Assembly (NCBI RefSeq): GCF_007859915.1
Contig: NZ_SJPM01000019.1
Span: forward strand, 19,826-83,825
Origin: Neorhodopirellula pilleata
GTDB taxonomy: Bacteria; Planctomycetota; Planctomycetia; Pirellulales; Pirellulaceae
Length of the DNA stretch: 64,000 nt
Reading direction: 5' to 3'
Both the position numbers and the translations under genes were made by a program. This document shows, piece after piece, positions 34,449 to 44,089 of the stretch. The notes under the pieces were generated by a model. The model did no database searches and was not told the origin of the DNA. It saw only the letters and a list, made by a program, of their open reading frames with translations. Numbering within the stretch: the first letter of the stretch is position 1; every line of letters begins with the position of its first letter.

Positions 34449-35102
34449 TTATTTTTGTTTGAGCGATTGTCGTTTGCGACGAACTTTGGAAACATCAATC
34501 CCCAAGTCGTCGGCGATGGTTTGATCGGGCTCGTTGCCCAAACGGGCGACTTGGTGCGGCTGCCAACGGAACGTCGGTTTGGCCGGCGGAATCGAGTGAC
34601 GGGAACGGTAACTGCGGATCGCGGCGACCGAGATCCCGGTCTTGCGGCTGACCTGGACATCGGAAAGTTTGCCCAACATCGCGATCACCCTCGGCGTCCA
34701 ACGTTTCGCGTTGGCTTTGGTCACCGGGGATTCGATGCCTAAGGATTGGCGTTTGATGATCACCTTGCGCCGCGGGATGCCGAACCGCGATGCGATTTGG
34801 GTGTCAGGAATTTTACCGAGCAGCGAGAGTTCCTTCTTGCTCCACTTCCTCGCCCGTCGACCTTTGCGTTGAGCGCCAATCCCCATGGCGATGCGTTTGG
34901 AGGCGACCGTGGAAGTGTCCAGTCCGATGCGGCGACCGATCTCGGCATCGGAGAGTTGGCCGAGCCATTCCAATTCTTGGTCGGTCCAAACGTGCGCGAC
35001 ACGACGGGCGGGGGGCAAGGTCTGGCTCAAGCTTTCCGAACCCGACGATCGGTTGCTGTCGGCGCGATGCGGCGGGGCGACTTTGCTTGCTTTTTTGGCC
35101 AT
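34449..35102 (-). CDS. protein of four Myb/SANT- or HTH-like tandem repeats
   Basis: This protein of about 217 aa has a Lys-rich N-terminus and four repeats of about 44 residues. They begin at VWTDQELEWLG, KWSKKELSLLG, RWTPRVIAMLG and RWQPHQVARLG. The shared pattern is an initial Trp, then LG-x2-[SP]-D-x2-[IV], G-[IL], and a basic R-x4-[IL]. The pattern suggests small three-helix DNA-binding units, like homeodomain/SANT or recombinase HTH domains, so it may bind DNA in an extended array. I do not recognise a named family. ATG 35102 is preferred over 35120. It is divergent from recQ, 84 bases away. Confidence 0.75.
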   Translation of the reverse strand: MAKKASKVAPPHRADSNRSSGSESLSQTLPPARRVAHVWTDQELEWLGQLSDAEIGRRIGLDTSTVASKRIAMGIGAQRKGRRARKWSKKELSLLGKIPDTQIASRFGIPRRKVIIKRQSLGIESPVTKANAKRWTPRVIAMLGKLSDVQVSRKTGISVAAIRSYRSRHSIPPAKPTFRWQPHQVARLGNEPDQTIADDLGIDVSKVRRKRQSLKQK

Positions 35103-35186
35103 ACTTGCGAATTCTACCAAGGCAGCGGAAGATTGCTTCCCCCTGGATTCCGATTCGAACTGTTTTCACGCGTAAAGGATATTGCC

Positions 35187-37442
35187 GTGCCCGTGGCCAA
35201 CCCGGACCTGCAAAACGCTTACGAAGTCCTCGATCGTGTTTGGGGCTACGACGAATTTCGACCGTTGCAAGCCGAAGCCGTTTCTGACGTGATCGCCGGT
35301 CGCGATAGTCTCGTCGTGTTGCCGACCGGGGGCGGCAAGTCGCTTTGTTATCAAGTCCCCGCCATCGTGCGTGAGGGCATGGCGGTCGTGGTATCGCCGC
35401 TGATTTCCTTGATGAAGGACCAAGTCGATGCGTTGACTTCCAACGGGGTCGCCGCCGCGCTGGTCAACAGCACTCAATCGGACGACCAAAAACGCGTCAC
35501 CGCACAGCGGATCCGCAGCGGTGAGATTCGGATGTTGTACATGGCCCCCGAGCGTTTGCTGACCTCGCGGACGCTGGACTTCCTGACGACGGTGCCGATC
35601 AGCTTTTTCGCGATCGACGAGGCACACTGCGTCAGTAATTGGGGGCACGACTTCCGTCCCGAGTATCGCGGCTTGCGAGTATTGAAACAACGGTTCCCCG
35701 ACGCGTCCGTTCACGCCTTCACCGCGACAGCATCGGAACGTGTTCGCGACGACATTGTCGAGCAGTTGGGATTGAAATCACCGAACGTTTTAGTCGGGAA
35801 TTTTGATCGCCCCAACCTGCGTTACCGGATGATGCAAAGCAACGGCAAGTTGCAACAGATCCAAACCGTCATCGAGCAACATCGCGGCGAATCCGGGATC
35901 GTGTACTGCATCACTCGTAAAGAAGTCGAGCAAACCGCCGCGGCGTTGGAAACCATCGGCATCACGGCGCTGCCTTATCACGCGGGCTTGGACGACGTCA
36001 CACGCCAAGCCAACCAAGAAGCCTTCATCCAAGAGAAAGTCGACGTGATCGTAGCCACGGTTGCTTTCGGTATGGGAATTGACAAGTCCAATGTGCGGTT
36101 TGTCATTCACGCCGGGATGCCCAAGTCGATCGAACACTATCAACAAGAAAGCGGACGGGCGGGACGAGACGGTTTAACGGCGGACTGCGTGTTGATTTAC
36201 AGCGGCGGCGACGTGATGACGTGGAAACGGATCCTCGAAAACGGCGACCGATCGAATTTCGACGACGCGATGGGAAGCGTCAACGCGATGGCCGACTTGT
36301 GCTCGGGCGTCCGATGCCGTCACGCGGCGATCGTTTCGTATTTCGGTCAAGAATACGACGTCGATAACTGCAACGCGTGCGACGTTTGCTTGGGTGAACT
36401 CGAAACGGTCGACGATCCCGTCACGTTGGCACAAAAAATCCTGTCGTGTGTCGTGCGTTTGCAAGAGCGGTTCGGTGTGGCATACACCGTGAAAGTATTG
36501 ACCGGTGCGAAGGACCAAAAGATTTTGAGTTCCGGTCACGACCGACTGAGCACGTACAGTTTGTTGGGGGATGAACCCGCCGCCGCAGTGAAAATGTGGA
36601 TCGAACAACTCATCTCGCAAGACTACTTGCGACGTGTCGGCGAATACGGAACGCTCGCGTTAACACCGAACGGGCGAGACCTATTGAAACGGATCGGCTC
36701 GGTAACACTCACGCGTCCGCCTGCCCGGGCGGTTCGCTCGAGGGCGGGCAACTCTGGCGCAGGGAATGGTTACTCACGGCCGGAGGAATCTTGGGAAGGC
36801 GTTGATCGCGGATTGTTCGAGCATTTGAGAGCGTTGCGAAGTCAATTGGCGAGCCAACGCAACGTGCCCGCGTACGTGATCTTCGGTGATGCCGTGTTGC
36901 GAACGCTCGCGCGGCAACGCCCCAGCGATCTGGATCGGTTCGGCACGATCCACGGCGTCGGCCAACGCAAACTCGAGGAACTCGGCGAAGTATTCCTCAA
37001 CGCCATCAACGAGTACTGCGACGGGCATCCGCTTACCCGCGACGTCCCCGACACCTCGCCGAGACCCACCGCCGCGACGTCCGTCAAGAAACCCCTTTCG
37101 ATGAAAGGCGAGTTGGCAATCAATCAGGCGCGCGAACTGTTCCGAGCCGGCAAGTCGATCGACGAAGTCGCCCAAATCATGGGACGTGCCGAGTCGACCA
37201 CGCGAGGCTATTTGGCGAATTACATCGCCGACGAAAACATCACCGACGCGTCCCCGTGGGTCGATGCCGAAAAGATCCCGTTGATCGAAGAAGCCGCCGG
37301 GATTAGCGAAGACCAACGGCTCAAACCGATCTTCGATGCGTTAGCGGAAAACGAAGCGATTAAGGTGCCGGTTTCGTACGCTGATATTCGGATCGTGATG
37401 AGTTGCTATCAAAACCGCAATCAGCAAGCCGAGCCGACTTAG
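35187..37442 (+). CDS. recQ: ATP-dependent DNA helicase RecQ
   Basis: This 751-aa 3'-5' helicase has motif 0 (FRPLQAEAV), Walker A PTGGGKSLCYQ near residue 49, and the DEAH box IDEAHCVSNWGHDFRPEY. Motif V/VI are VATVAFGMGIDKSNVRF and QESGRAGRDG. The RQC zinc-binding cysteines include CNACDVCLG, and the HRDC domain lies at about residues 545-625. A C-terminal HTH_40-like region (about 635-735, with GKSIDEVAQIMGRAESTTRGYL) follows. The start is GTG 35187, with AAAGGA eight bases upstream. The frame is open further upstream, but that part overlaps the opposite-strand gene. Confidence 0.93.
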   Translation: MPVANPDLQNAYEVLDRVWGYDEFRPLQAEAVSDVIAGRDSLVVLPTGGGKSLCYQVPAIVREGMAVVVSPLISLMKDQVDALTSNGVAAALVNSTQSDDQKRVTAQRIRSGEIRMLYMAPERLLTSRTLDFLTTVPISFFAIDEAHCVSNWGHDFRPEYRGLRVLKQRFPDASVHAFTATASERVRDDIVEQLGLKSPNVLVGNFDRPNLRYRMMQSNGKLQQIQTVIEQHRGESGIVYCITRKEVEQTAAALETIGITALPYHAGLDDVTRQANQEAFIQEKVDVIVATVAFGMGIDKSNVRFVIHAGMPKSIEHYQQESGRAGRDGLTADCVLIYSGGDVMTWKRILENGDRSNFDDAMGSVNAMADLCSGVRCRHAAIVSYFGQEYDVDNCNACDVCLGELETVDDPVTLAQKILSCVVRLQERFGVAYTVKVLTGAKDQKILSSGHDRLSTYSLLGDEPAAAVKMWIEQLISQDYLRRVGEYGTLALTPNGRDLLKRIGSVTLTRPPARAVRSRAGNSGAGNGYSRPEESWEGVDRGLFEHLRALRSQLASQRNVPAYVIFGDAVLRTLARQRPSDLDRFGTIHGVGQRKLEELGEVFLNAINEYCDGHPLTRDVPDTSPRPTAATSVKKPLSMKGELAINQARELFRAGKSIDEVAQIMGRAESTTRGYLANYIADENITDASPWVDAEKIPLIEEAAGISEDQRLKPIFDALAENEAIKVPVSYADIRIVMSCYQNRNQQAEPT

Positions 37443-37448
37443 TACACT

Positions 37449-37474
37449 CGTTCCCAGGCTCCCGCCTGGGAACG
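37449..37474. terminator. 11-bp perfect hairpin between convergent recQ and the ABC ATPase gene
   Basis: CGTTCCCAGGC-TCCC-GCCTGGGAACG starts six bases after the recQ stop. It has no U-tract, but position and stability fit a terminator or an intergenic REP unit. Related stems occur at 34420 and about 48055. The rest of 37475-37577 shows no gene. Confidence 0.5.
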
Positions 37475-37577
37475 CACTGCCCAAGAGGCTCCCGCCTCCC
37501 GATCTCCATCGACTCGTCAAGCGGAAGCCTGAGATGCCTTGGGTCACCAGAAGGGAGCCCGGCAACCAACCTTGCGG

Positions 37578-38648
37578 CTAATCGTTTGTAATTCGGCTCT
37601 CAATCCCTACCCGGTGCATCCGATCAGGATGCATTGACAAGGTTGCCGATTGATTGACGACCATACGCATGGGGTCATCCGTCGAAACGCATCGCCAGTC
37701 TTGTTCGTGAGAACGCCAATGGCTGACCCAATGTCCATTGACGAACCGCGACTTGATCAGGCGTGCTTGCCATTGGATTCCATTGGATCGTTGCGTATCA
37801 CTGGCGACGACCTCAAGGTTCTCCGGACGCACAATCCACTGCGATTCCGTCGATTCCAATGCAAACGCGTTCGCGGCGTTTGCCGATAGGACATTGACGG
37901 GAGGATGACCGAGCGAACGTGCGACCGCGAGCGTTTGCGGACGATGATAGATTTCAGAAGGTGGTCCGGACTGGACCACCCGGCCCTGATCGAGGACGGC
38001 GATTCGGTCGGCTAGTCGCATCGCTTCGTCGCCGTCATGAGTCACATGAACGATCGCGGTCGACGGCAAGTCGGTGCTCGCGGTGGTCCGCCCACGTTGC
38101 CGCGGCAAGTCCGCTAGCAACGATAGGAAGTCTTCACGCAAAGTCGCATCGAGTCCATGCAACGGTTCATCAAGCAGCAAGACCGCCGGGCGACGCAGGA
38201 TCGCTTTGGCCAACGCGGCACGACGCAACTGACCGCCGCTCACTTGGTCAGGCCGCCGATCCAAAACATCAGCAATCTGAAAACGCCGGGCGAGCGATTC
38301 GATTTCCGTTTTCGTGTCTTGCTCGACGTTGCTGGCTCGGCACGCCAGTTCCATCGCCCGTCGCAACGTCCAGTGCGGATACAGCCGATCGTCTTGAAAC
38401 AGCATCGCCACGTGCCGGTCCTTCGGCGAGGTTCTCGCAACGCATTGTTGGTTCATTTTGATCGTCCCCGCCTCCAGCGGAATCAACCCGGCGATCAATC
38501 GCAACAGCGTGCTCTTGCCACTGCCGCTGCGTCCCAATACGACGCAGTACTCGCCAGCGGCGAGCGAAAAGTCAAGCGAACGCAGTATCGGAACATCGGC
38601 ATAAGAATGATCAATCCCGATCAGCTTCAAGGCTTCCGGTTCGTTCAC
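37578..38648 (-). CDS. ABC transporter ATP-binding protein (MalK/UgpC-like)
   Basis: This 356-aa ATPase has Walker A GRSGSGKSTLL near residue 37, Q-loop MLFQDDRLYPHW, signature VSGGQLRRAALAKA, Walker B AVLLLDEPLHGLD and H-loop VHVTHDGDEA. The C-terminal 90 residues form a TOBE-like extension (WIVRPENLEVV), typical of import-type ATPases for sugars, polyamines, sulfate or molybdate. No permease or binding-protein gene lies nearby, so it may be shared by several importers. Its start overlaps the glnE stop by four bases. Confidence 0.85.
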   Translation of the reverse strand: MNEPEALKLIGIDHSYADVPILRSLDFSLAAGEYCVVLGRSGSGKSTLLRLIAGLIPLEAGTIKMNQQCVARTSPKDRHVAMLFQDDRLYPHWTLRRAMELACRASNVEQDTKTEIESLARRFQIADVLDRRPDQVSGGQLRRAALAKAILRRPAVLLLDEPLHGLDATLREDFLSLLADLPRQRGRTTASTDLPSTAIVHVTHDGDEAMRLADRIAVLDQGRVVQSGPPSEIYHRPQTLAVARSLGHPPVNVLSANAANAFALESTESQWIVRPENLEVVASDTQRSNGIQWQARLIKSRFVNGHWVSHWRSHEQDWRCVSTDDPMRMVVNQSATLSMHPDRMHRVGIESRITND

Positions 38649-41600
38649 GAGACGAGCCGTTCAAACCGTTGGCGGATATTGCGGCGGGCTTGTTCGCAAC
38701 GTGCAACAATCGTCCGGGGATCCGATTCATCGAGCAAGCGTGCCAACATTTGCATTTCGAGGGTATCGACGTCGCCGTCTTGGGATAACGGTAGCTCATG
38801 TCGTGATACCGTGTTGATCAAACGCAGTTTCGCTTCCACGTTTCGGAGATAGCGATAGTCCTCGATCAATGTTTCGGCGTCCTCTCGTTCATAGACGCCG
38901 ACGTCGGTGAGTTCACGCAAGCTATCGATGATCCCGGTCGACTTGATGGGTGGCTGATCTTGGGTGCGTTTCAATTTTCTGACCGCAACAATGCACTGAA
39001 CATCGACGGTGCCGCCGACCCCGCGTTTAAGGTTGTCGGGCGTTGCGGTCGATTCACTGCGTTGGCGAAGTGACTTCATTTCGCCGACATCGCTTTCTCG
39101 CCACGGCGTTTGAAGAATGGCCCGGTCGATCACCTCCTCGACCATCTTGATCGCAGCCTTGGAACCGGAGACCGGGCGCGCCTGACAGAGCGCCACGCGT
39201 TGCCATAGTGGCGCACTGCCGTGACGGAACGGCTTGAGGAATTGGGCTAGCGAATCAGTCAGAACGGTTTCATCCGCTCCTCTCGCGAATGGCAGATCGA
39301 TCTCGTAGAGTCGATTGGTTTCCGAATCGATTTCGCGGATCACGTTTTGAGCGAGCTGGTTGAAAAACTGACGATTCGAAAGCGTCGTCCGTGGTCCGCC
39401 GACGCGTCGAACCGTTTCTCCGTCGGCGGTATAAACGAAAGTCAAATCGAGATCGCTGTGGTAGTTCGGTTCCCTGCCGCCGAATTTCCCCAACGCGATC
39501 GCGACCATTTCCGCCGGATTGCCGTGACCGTCGACCGGATCGCCGAAACGCGACGCGAGTTTTTCTTGTTGGTTCTCGATCACCCGTCGAAGGCACGCTT
39601 CGGCGGTATCACTGAGCGTTTGCCCGATGTCGTCGAACGATTCCTTATTGAGCAGATCCCGCACGCCGATCATCAGGTGCGATCCGGTCTTGAAGGTTTG
39701 CAAAATCAGCCGGATGTCTTCGGCCGATCCACACAAGCGAATCGTTTGAGCATCCAATCGTTGGGCCGTCGGTAGTCGATTCATCACCAGCGAATCGATC
39801 AACTCGTCGATCATGCCGGGGTGATTCCGCAGGATGTTCGTCAGGTAGGGTGCCAACGCACACAACCGCACCATCAATTGCAAAGTCGCCCGATTGGAAC
39901 CTAACAATTCCCAAAGCGTGGCTTTGGCCCCGATCGAATCGGTCACCTCGACCAATCGAGAGAGCGTTTGATCGGGGGCGGGCGTTTGGGCGATTTCACG
40001 CAACAGCCCCGGTGCGACGCTGGCGAAAAAATGGCGACAACGGCGGGGCGACAAGAACGAAACGGTTTCATGGCTCAGCGCCGCCAAGTGATCGACCGCC
40101 CGTTCGATTTCTTCAAACCCATGGCCGCGCAAGACTTCCTGGTAGGCTTGAAGATCAGGATCAGGATCAAGGATCAGTTCCGTTTCAATTTCGACGACAT
40201 CATTGAAGGAGGCGGGGGTTTCTTGGGACGGGTCGCGAGAACTAATCGGGCGGGCCGCGACGTCTTGAATCAATAGATGGTTGATGATCTTGCGATCGAC
40301 TTCGAATGTGCCACTGAGCAAAGTTTCGAAACGTTCTATATCGCCGATTTCGATTCCATTACGATCATCGATCGTACGGCGCACACCGAGACGCCAGGCC
40401 AATTGCCGGCGCACGTCGGGATCATCGGGCAGGTGAGTCACACGATGATCGAACAAGACCGCGAGGTGATGTTCCAGGCGGCATAACCGGGCGTGGTTGT
40501 CCGAAAGGATCGTCGCTTCTTGGATCGTCAGACAGCCGTGGCGACTCAAAGCGGCGATCGCGTCGAGCGTATTGGTCACGCGGACTTCGGGCAGTTCGCC
40601 GCCGTGAAGCAGTTGCAAAAACTGCACAATCAATTCGATGTCACGTCGGCCACCCGGACTGTCGGCGATCGGGGTTCCGTCCTGTGAATCCGGTGACATG
40701 GCGCGCTTTTCAAGTTTGCGACGCAACACGCGGATGTCCGATATCTCGCTCCGTGTGAGCAAGCGATGGTAAACCCAAGGCTCGATTCGCTTGAGAAAAC
40801 GACGTCCCAGTTCGTCGTCCCCGGCGACGACGCGCGCCTTGACGAACGCCAACCGTTGCCAAGTCTGATTCTCTCGCTCGTAATGGGCTGCCGCTTCGTG
40901 GGCGTCATGGAATTCGATGACACGTTTGCCGGATCCCGCATTTCGAGCCCAATCGTTGAGCCGTTGGCTGTCGCTAAGATGGCTTTCCTCACCTGGGCCC
41001 GCGATGAAATTCAGGTTCAGTGAAACGACCGGCCCGCGGTTGGAATTGAGCAGCCCGATCAAACCCGAAGCGACTTGCCGATTGAATCGCAGGTGGCTTT
41101 CGTTCTTGCGATCGATTTGATCGCACAGCATTAGTAGATCCAACGGCGAGTCGTACCCGATTTCCTCGCCGCCGTAATTCCCAAGTGCGACGATCGCGTA
41201 GGTCGGCTGCGTTCCGTCGATCCGTTGCGGGATCGCATGGCGGCTGGAGACTTGGTCGATCGTGAATCGTAACGAGGCATTGAGTATCGCGTCGGTCACG
41301 TAACTGATTTGGCGTCCGACGCGATCGGGTGACAATCCGCGGACGAATTCGCTGTACGCAATCCGCAACATTTCCCGACCGGCGAAACGTCGCAGTGCCA
41401 CCGCGGCCCGGGCGACCGATCCGACCGTTTGCAACTCGGCCGACAATTCGTCCATCAGGATTTCCGGGGACGAGGGTTGCCCGTCGCTAGCCCGCAACAG
41501 ATCAAAACTTTCGGGGTCACTGATCAGCAGTTCGGCGATCGATTCGCTCGTCGACAAGACCTGCATCAGTGCGGGAAGCGAATGGGCATCCCGATCAAAC

Positions 41601-41878
41601 AGGGCCAACAATGACATCGGACTGCGAGACCCGTCGATGAAACGGGCTAATTCGCCGATCGTTTTCTCGGGAGCATCGATCAGCGGAATGGTGCCGTGTA
41701 TCAAATGCCACAGGTTGGCGAGCAAATCCGACGACGCCCCGGATCTTGCGATTCGCCGGAGCGACTCGAGCACACCGTCTGGATCCGAAAAACGTTGCGC
41801 CGAAAGCGGCTCAAACGCCGCCCAGGGGGTCTCAGGCTGGGGCGTTCCTGACGATTCGACGTGATCGGCGGATTTCAT
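38645..41878 (-). CDS. glnE: glutamine synthetase adenylyltransferase-like protein
   Basis: This protein of about 1077 aa has the two-headed GlnE layout: N-terminal nucleotidyltransferase-like half, GlnD-type helical linker, and C-terminal nucleotidyltransferase half. GlnE attaches and removes AMP on glutamine synthetase. The C-terminal head has ALGKFGGREPNYHSDLDLTFVY with the intact metal-binding D-x-D. The N-terminal head has ALGNYGGEEIGYDSPLDLLM, where Pro replaces the first Asp, so the deadenylylating head may be inactive or altered. No glnA or glnB is nearby. ATG 41878 is preferred; the frame stays open to 42031. The ABC ATPase gene overlaps its end by four bases. Confidence 0.82.
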   Translation of the reverse strand: MKSADHVESSGTPQPETPWAAFEPLSAQRFSDPDGVLESLRRIARSGASSDLLANLWHLIHGTIPLIDAPEKTIGELARFIDGSRSPMSLLALFDRDAHSLPALMQVLSTSESIAELLISDPESFDLLRASDGQPSSPEILMDELSAELQTVGSVARAAVALRRFAGREMLRIAYSEFVRGLSPDRVGRQISYVTDAILNASLRFTIDQVSSRHAIPQRIDGTQPTYAIVALGNYGGEEIGYDSPLDLLMLCDQIDRKNESHLRFNRQVASGLIGLLNSNRGPVVSLNLNFIAGPGEESHLSDSQRLNDWARNAGSGKRVIEFHDAHEAAAHYERENQTWQRLAFVKARVVAGDDELGRRFLKRIEPWVYHRLLTRSEISDIRVLRRKLEKRAMSPDSQDGTPIADSPGGRRDIELIVQFLQLLHGGELPEVRVTNTLDAIAALSRHGCLTIQEATILSDNHARLCRLEHHLAVLFDHRVTHLPDDPDVRRQLAWRLGVRRTIDDRNGIEIGDIERFETLLSGTFEVDRKIINHLLIQDVAARPISSRDPSQETPASFNDVVEIETELILDPDPDLQAYQEVLRGHGFEEIERAVDHLAALSHETVSFLSPRRCRHFFASVAPGLLREIAQTPAPDQTLSRLVEVTDSIGAKATLWELLGSNRATLQLMVRLCALAPYLTNILRNHPGMIDELIDSLVMNRLPTAQRLDAQTIRLCGSAEDIRLILQTFKTGSHLMIGVRDLLNKESFDDIGQTLSDTAEACLRRVIENQQEKLASRFGDPVDGHGNPAEMVAIALGKFGGREPNYHSDLDLTFVYTADGETVRRVGGPRTTLSNRQFFNQLAQNVIREIDSETNRLYEIDLPFARGADETVLTDSLAQFLKPFRHGSAPLWQRVALCQARPVSGSKAAIKMVEEVIDRAILQTPWRESDVGEMKSLRQRSESTATPDNLKRGVGGTVDVQCIVAVRKLKRTQDQPPIKSTGIIDSLRELTDVGVYEREDAETLIEDYRYLRNVEAKLRLINTVSRHELPLSQDGDVDTLEMQMLARLLDESDPRTIVARCEQARRNIRQRFERLVS

Positions 41879-42369
41879 CGGCGTCGTTTCATCAGAAAAA
41901 GAGGGTAAAGCATCGCTGGAAGCGGGAAATGACTCGGTCTTCCGACAGCCTCCCGAATCAATCACTAGGTGGATTCGGGAGCAACTCGAGGGAACTTTTC
42001 GGCCGTCGTTGCATCCAAGTTTAGACGTCACCGGAGGATTGTTGTAGCGGAGTCCGCCTCACGAACACGAATGGTAACCTACCTTTGGACATGCGAGACG
42101 GGGGAACGTTTGGCATGGAAACGCGAAACGTTGAGATCAGTTCAACGAAACCAACCGACGTTGCGTCGACGCAACGTGACGTTGATTTCGGGCATCGGTC
42201 TCGCCGCATCACCTTATCCTCCCCGCAGGCAATTCGACTTGCCTAACCTCTTTCGTGACAATGGTTTGCCATGATTTACGCGTTGCCTGGAAAGGCTTCT
42301 GGCACTGACAGTGCTTGGTTTCTCGACCTGAACCTAGTTGATGATCGTTCGGAAACCGAGGAGACCTTG
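41879..42369. other. divergent spacer between glnE and the sigma factor gene
   Basis: About 490 bases hold the leaders of both genes. No gene is convincing, although short open frames exist on either strand. A possible Shine-Dalgarno (CCGAGGAG) ends near 42363, directly before the sigma factor start. I found no clear -35/-10 pair. Confidence 0.5.
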
Positions 42370-43959
42370 ATGGGTAAAAAGTTCAGCCGCCGCAGTCTAC
42401 AGGATGATGCCTTTGATGCTGAAGATTCCGTCTCCCGACGGTCTCGCACGATGGGGCAAGATTTTGCCGACGCGATCGCGGACGACTCCGACCTATCCCT
42501 GATCGCCGACGACGACTTGCCGATCCGCCGGGAAGAAATGCTCGGCGATCCGACCGAAGACCCGGTCCGAATGTACCTGATGCAGATGGGCCAAATCCCG
42601 CTGCTCAGCCGCGACCAAGAAGTCTCGGCCGCTCGTCAAATCGAAGCCACCCGCGACCGCTATCGCCACTGCATGATGGCGACCGATTTCATGTTGCAAG
42701 CCGCACTGAAACTCCTGCAACAGGTCCGCGACAAACAACTCCGGCTCGATCGCACGATCGAAGTCAGCGTTACCAACGCGTCGGAGAAGAAAGCCATCAT
42801 GAAGCGGATCATTCCGAATACCCGAACCCTCGGACATCTGCTTTCGAAAAATCGTAGCGACTACATGACCGCGATCAACAAGTCGTTGCCGATGCGTCGT
42901 CGCCGGGCTGCGTGGCGGAACCTCGTGATCCGTCGCAACAAGGCGGTCCGGTTGGTCGAAGAAATGAACTTGCGGACCAACAAACTGCAACCGATCTTTG
43001 AAAAGCTGCGTCGCAGTTCGATGCGAATGGATGAAATTCGCGAAATCCTAACCCAGCCTCATCGGCTCGCGCTCGCCGGAATGCCCAGCGAAGAGGAACT
43101 TCGCAGCGAGTTGCGATACCTCATGCGTTTAACCTACGAAACACCACAAACGTTACACCGACGTATCGATCGCTGCGACACGCTGCGGGACGATTACGAT
43201 GCTGCCAAGCGAGTGTTGTCGGCGGGTAACTTGCGATTGGTCGTTTCGATCGCCAAGAAATATCGCAACCGAGGTTTATCGTTCCTGGACTTGATCCAAG
43301 AGGGCAACACCGGGCTCATGCGAGCGGTTGATAAATTCGAACACGCCCGAGGCTACAAGTTCAGCACGTACGCTACGTGGTGGATTCGCCAAGCGATCAC
43401 TCGAGCGATCGCCGATCAAAGTCGTACGATTCGCGTGCCGGTTCACATGATCGACACGATGAATAAAATCCGCCAGATCACCCGCGACCTCGTACAAGAA
43501 CAAGGCCGCGAACCCACGCCCGAAGAAGTCTCCGCCCGCAGCGGTCTGTCGCTCGACGACACCCGCGTGATCCTCAAGATGGCCCGTCAACCTTTGTCAC
43601 TCGATCAACCTGTCGGGGATCACGAAGACAGCGTCTTCGGCGAATTCCTTCAAGACCATCGCGACCAAGATCCATTGATCGAATCAAACCGCGAGGCGCT
43701 CAAACGCCAGATCGACTTGGCGATGGAAACATTGAACTATCGGGAACGCGAGATCCTGCGTTTGCGATACGGCTTGGCCGATGGTTACACGTACACGCTC
43801 GAAGAAGTCGGCCGGATTTTCCAAGTCACTCGTGAACGCGTCCGTCAGATCGAAAGCAAAGCGGTTCGCAAACTGCAACAACCGTATCGTGCCAAGTCAT
43901 TAGTCAGCTTCCTCGACGGGGCTGAACTGACCATGTTTGAAGGCAGCGAAGCGATCTGA
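42370..43959 (+). CDS. rpoD: RNA polymerase primary sigma factor (RpoD/SigA family)
   Basis: This 529-aa sigma-70 has region 1.2 (DPVRMYLMQMGQIPLLSRDQE, near 75). Region 2 has NLRLVVSIAKKYRNRGLSFLD, IQEGNTGLMRAVDKFEHARGYKFSTYATWWIRQAI and TIRVPVHMIDT. Region 3 has EEVSARSGLSLDD. The C-terminal region 4 has LRYGLADGYTYTLEEVGRIFQVTRERVRQIESKAVRKL. The non-conserved insert between 1.2 and 2 is shorter than in E. coli. It directs the core polymerase to housekeeping promoters. The start is ATG 42370 after a GAGGAG site; an upstream in-frame ATG at 42271 would add 33 non-conserved residues. Confidence 0.93.
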   Translation: MGKKFSRRSLQDDAFDAEDSVSRRSRTMGQDFADAIADDSDLSLIADDDLPIRREEMLGDPTEDPVRMYLMQMGQIPLLSRDQEVSAARQIEATRDRYRHCMMATDFMLQAALKLLQQVRDKQLRLDRTIEVSVTNASEKKAIMKRIIPNTRTLGHLLSKNRSDYMTAINKSLPMRRRRAAWRNLVIRRNKAVRLVEEMNLRTNKLQPIFEKLRRSSMRMDEIREILTQPHRLALAGMPSEEELRSELRYLMRLTYETPQTLHRRIDRCDTLRDDYDAAKRVLSAGNLRLVVSIAKKYRNRGLSFLDLIQEGNTGLMRAVDKFEHARGYKFSTYATWWIRQAITRAIADQSRTIRVPVHMIDTMNKIRQITRDLVQEQGREPTPEEVSARSGLSLDDTRVILKMARQPLSLDQPVGDHEDSVFGEFLQDHRDQDPLIESNREALKRQIDLAMETLNYREREILRLRYGLADGYTYTLEEVGRIFQVTRERVRQIESKAVRKLQQPYRAKSLVSFLDGAELTMFEGSEAI

Positions 43960-44057
43960 AGCATTGTCGGGAACAAATCACGAGGAACCTTCGGCAACTC
44001 AGTGATTCGGTCGACGTCGAGTGACTCGATTCAAGGGTGCGAATTTTGTTCGCAACC

Positions 44058-44066
44058 TGCTATAAT
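44058..44066 (+). promoter_or_regulatory. extended -10 promoter of the DUF1592-type gene
   Basis: TGCTATAAT is a perfect extended -10 element (TGn-TATAAT). A weak -35-like TTGTTC lies upstream at non-ideal spacing, which extended -10 promoters tolerate. The ATG of the following gene is 24 bases downstream, implying a very short leader. Confidence 0.6.
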
Positions 44067-44089
44067 AGTAGTCCGTCTGCGTTGGTTTC

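Noticed and set aside
34746..35186. 147-residue N-terminal extension of RecQ
   Set aside because: It overlaps the opposite-strand four-repeat gene and has no helicase similarity; GTG 35187 has a good ribosome site.
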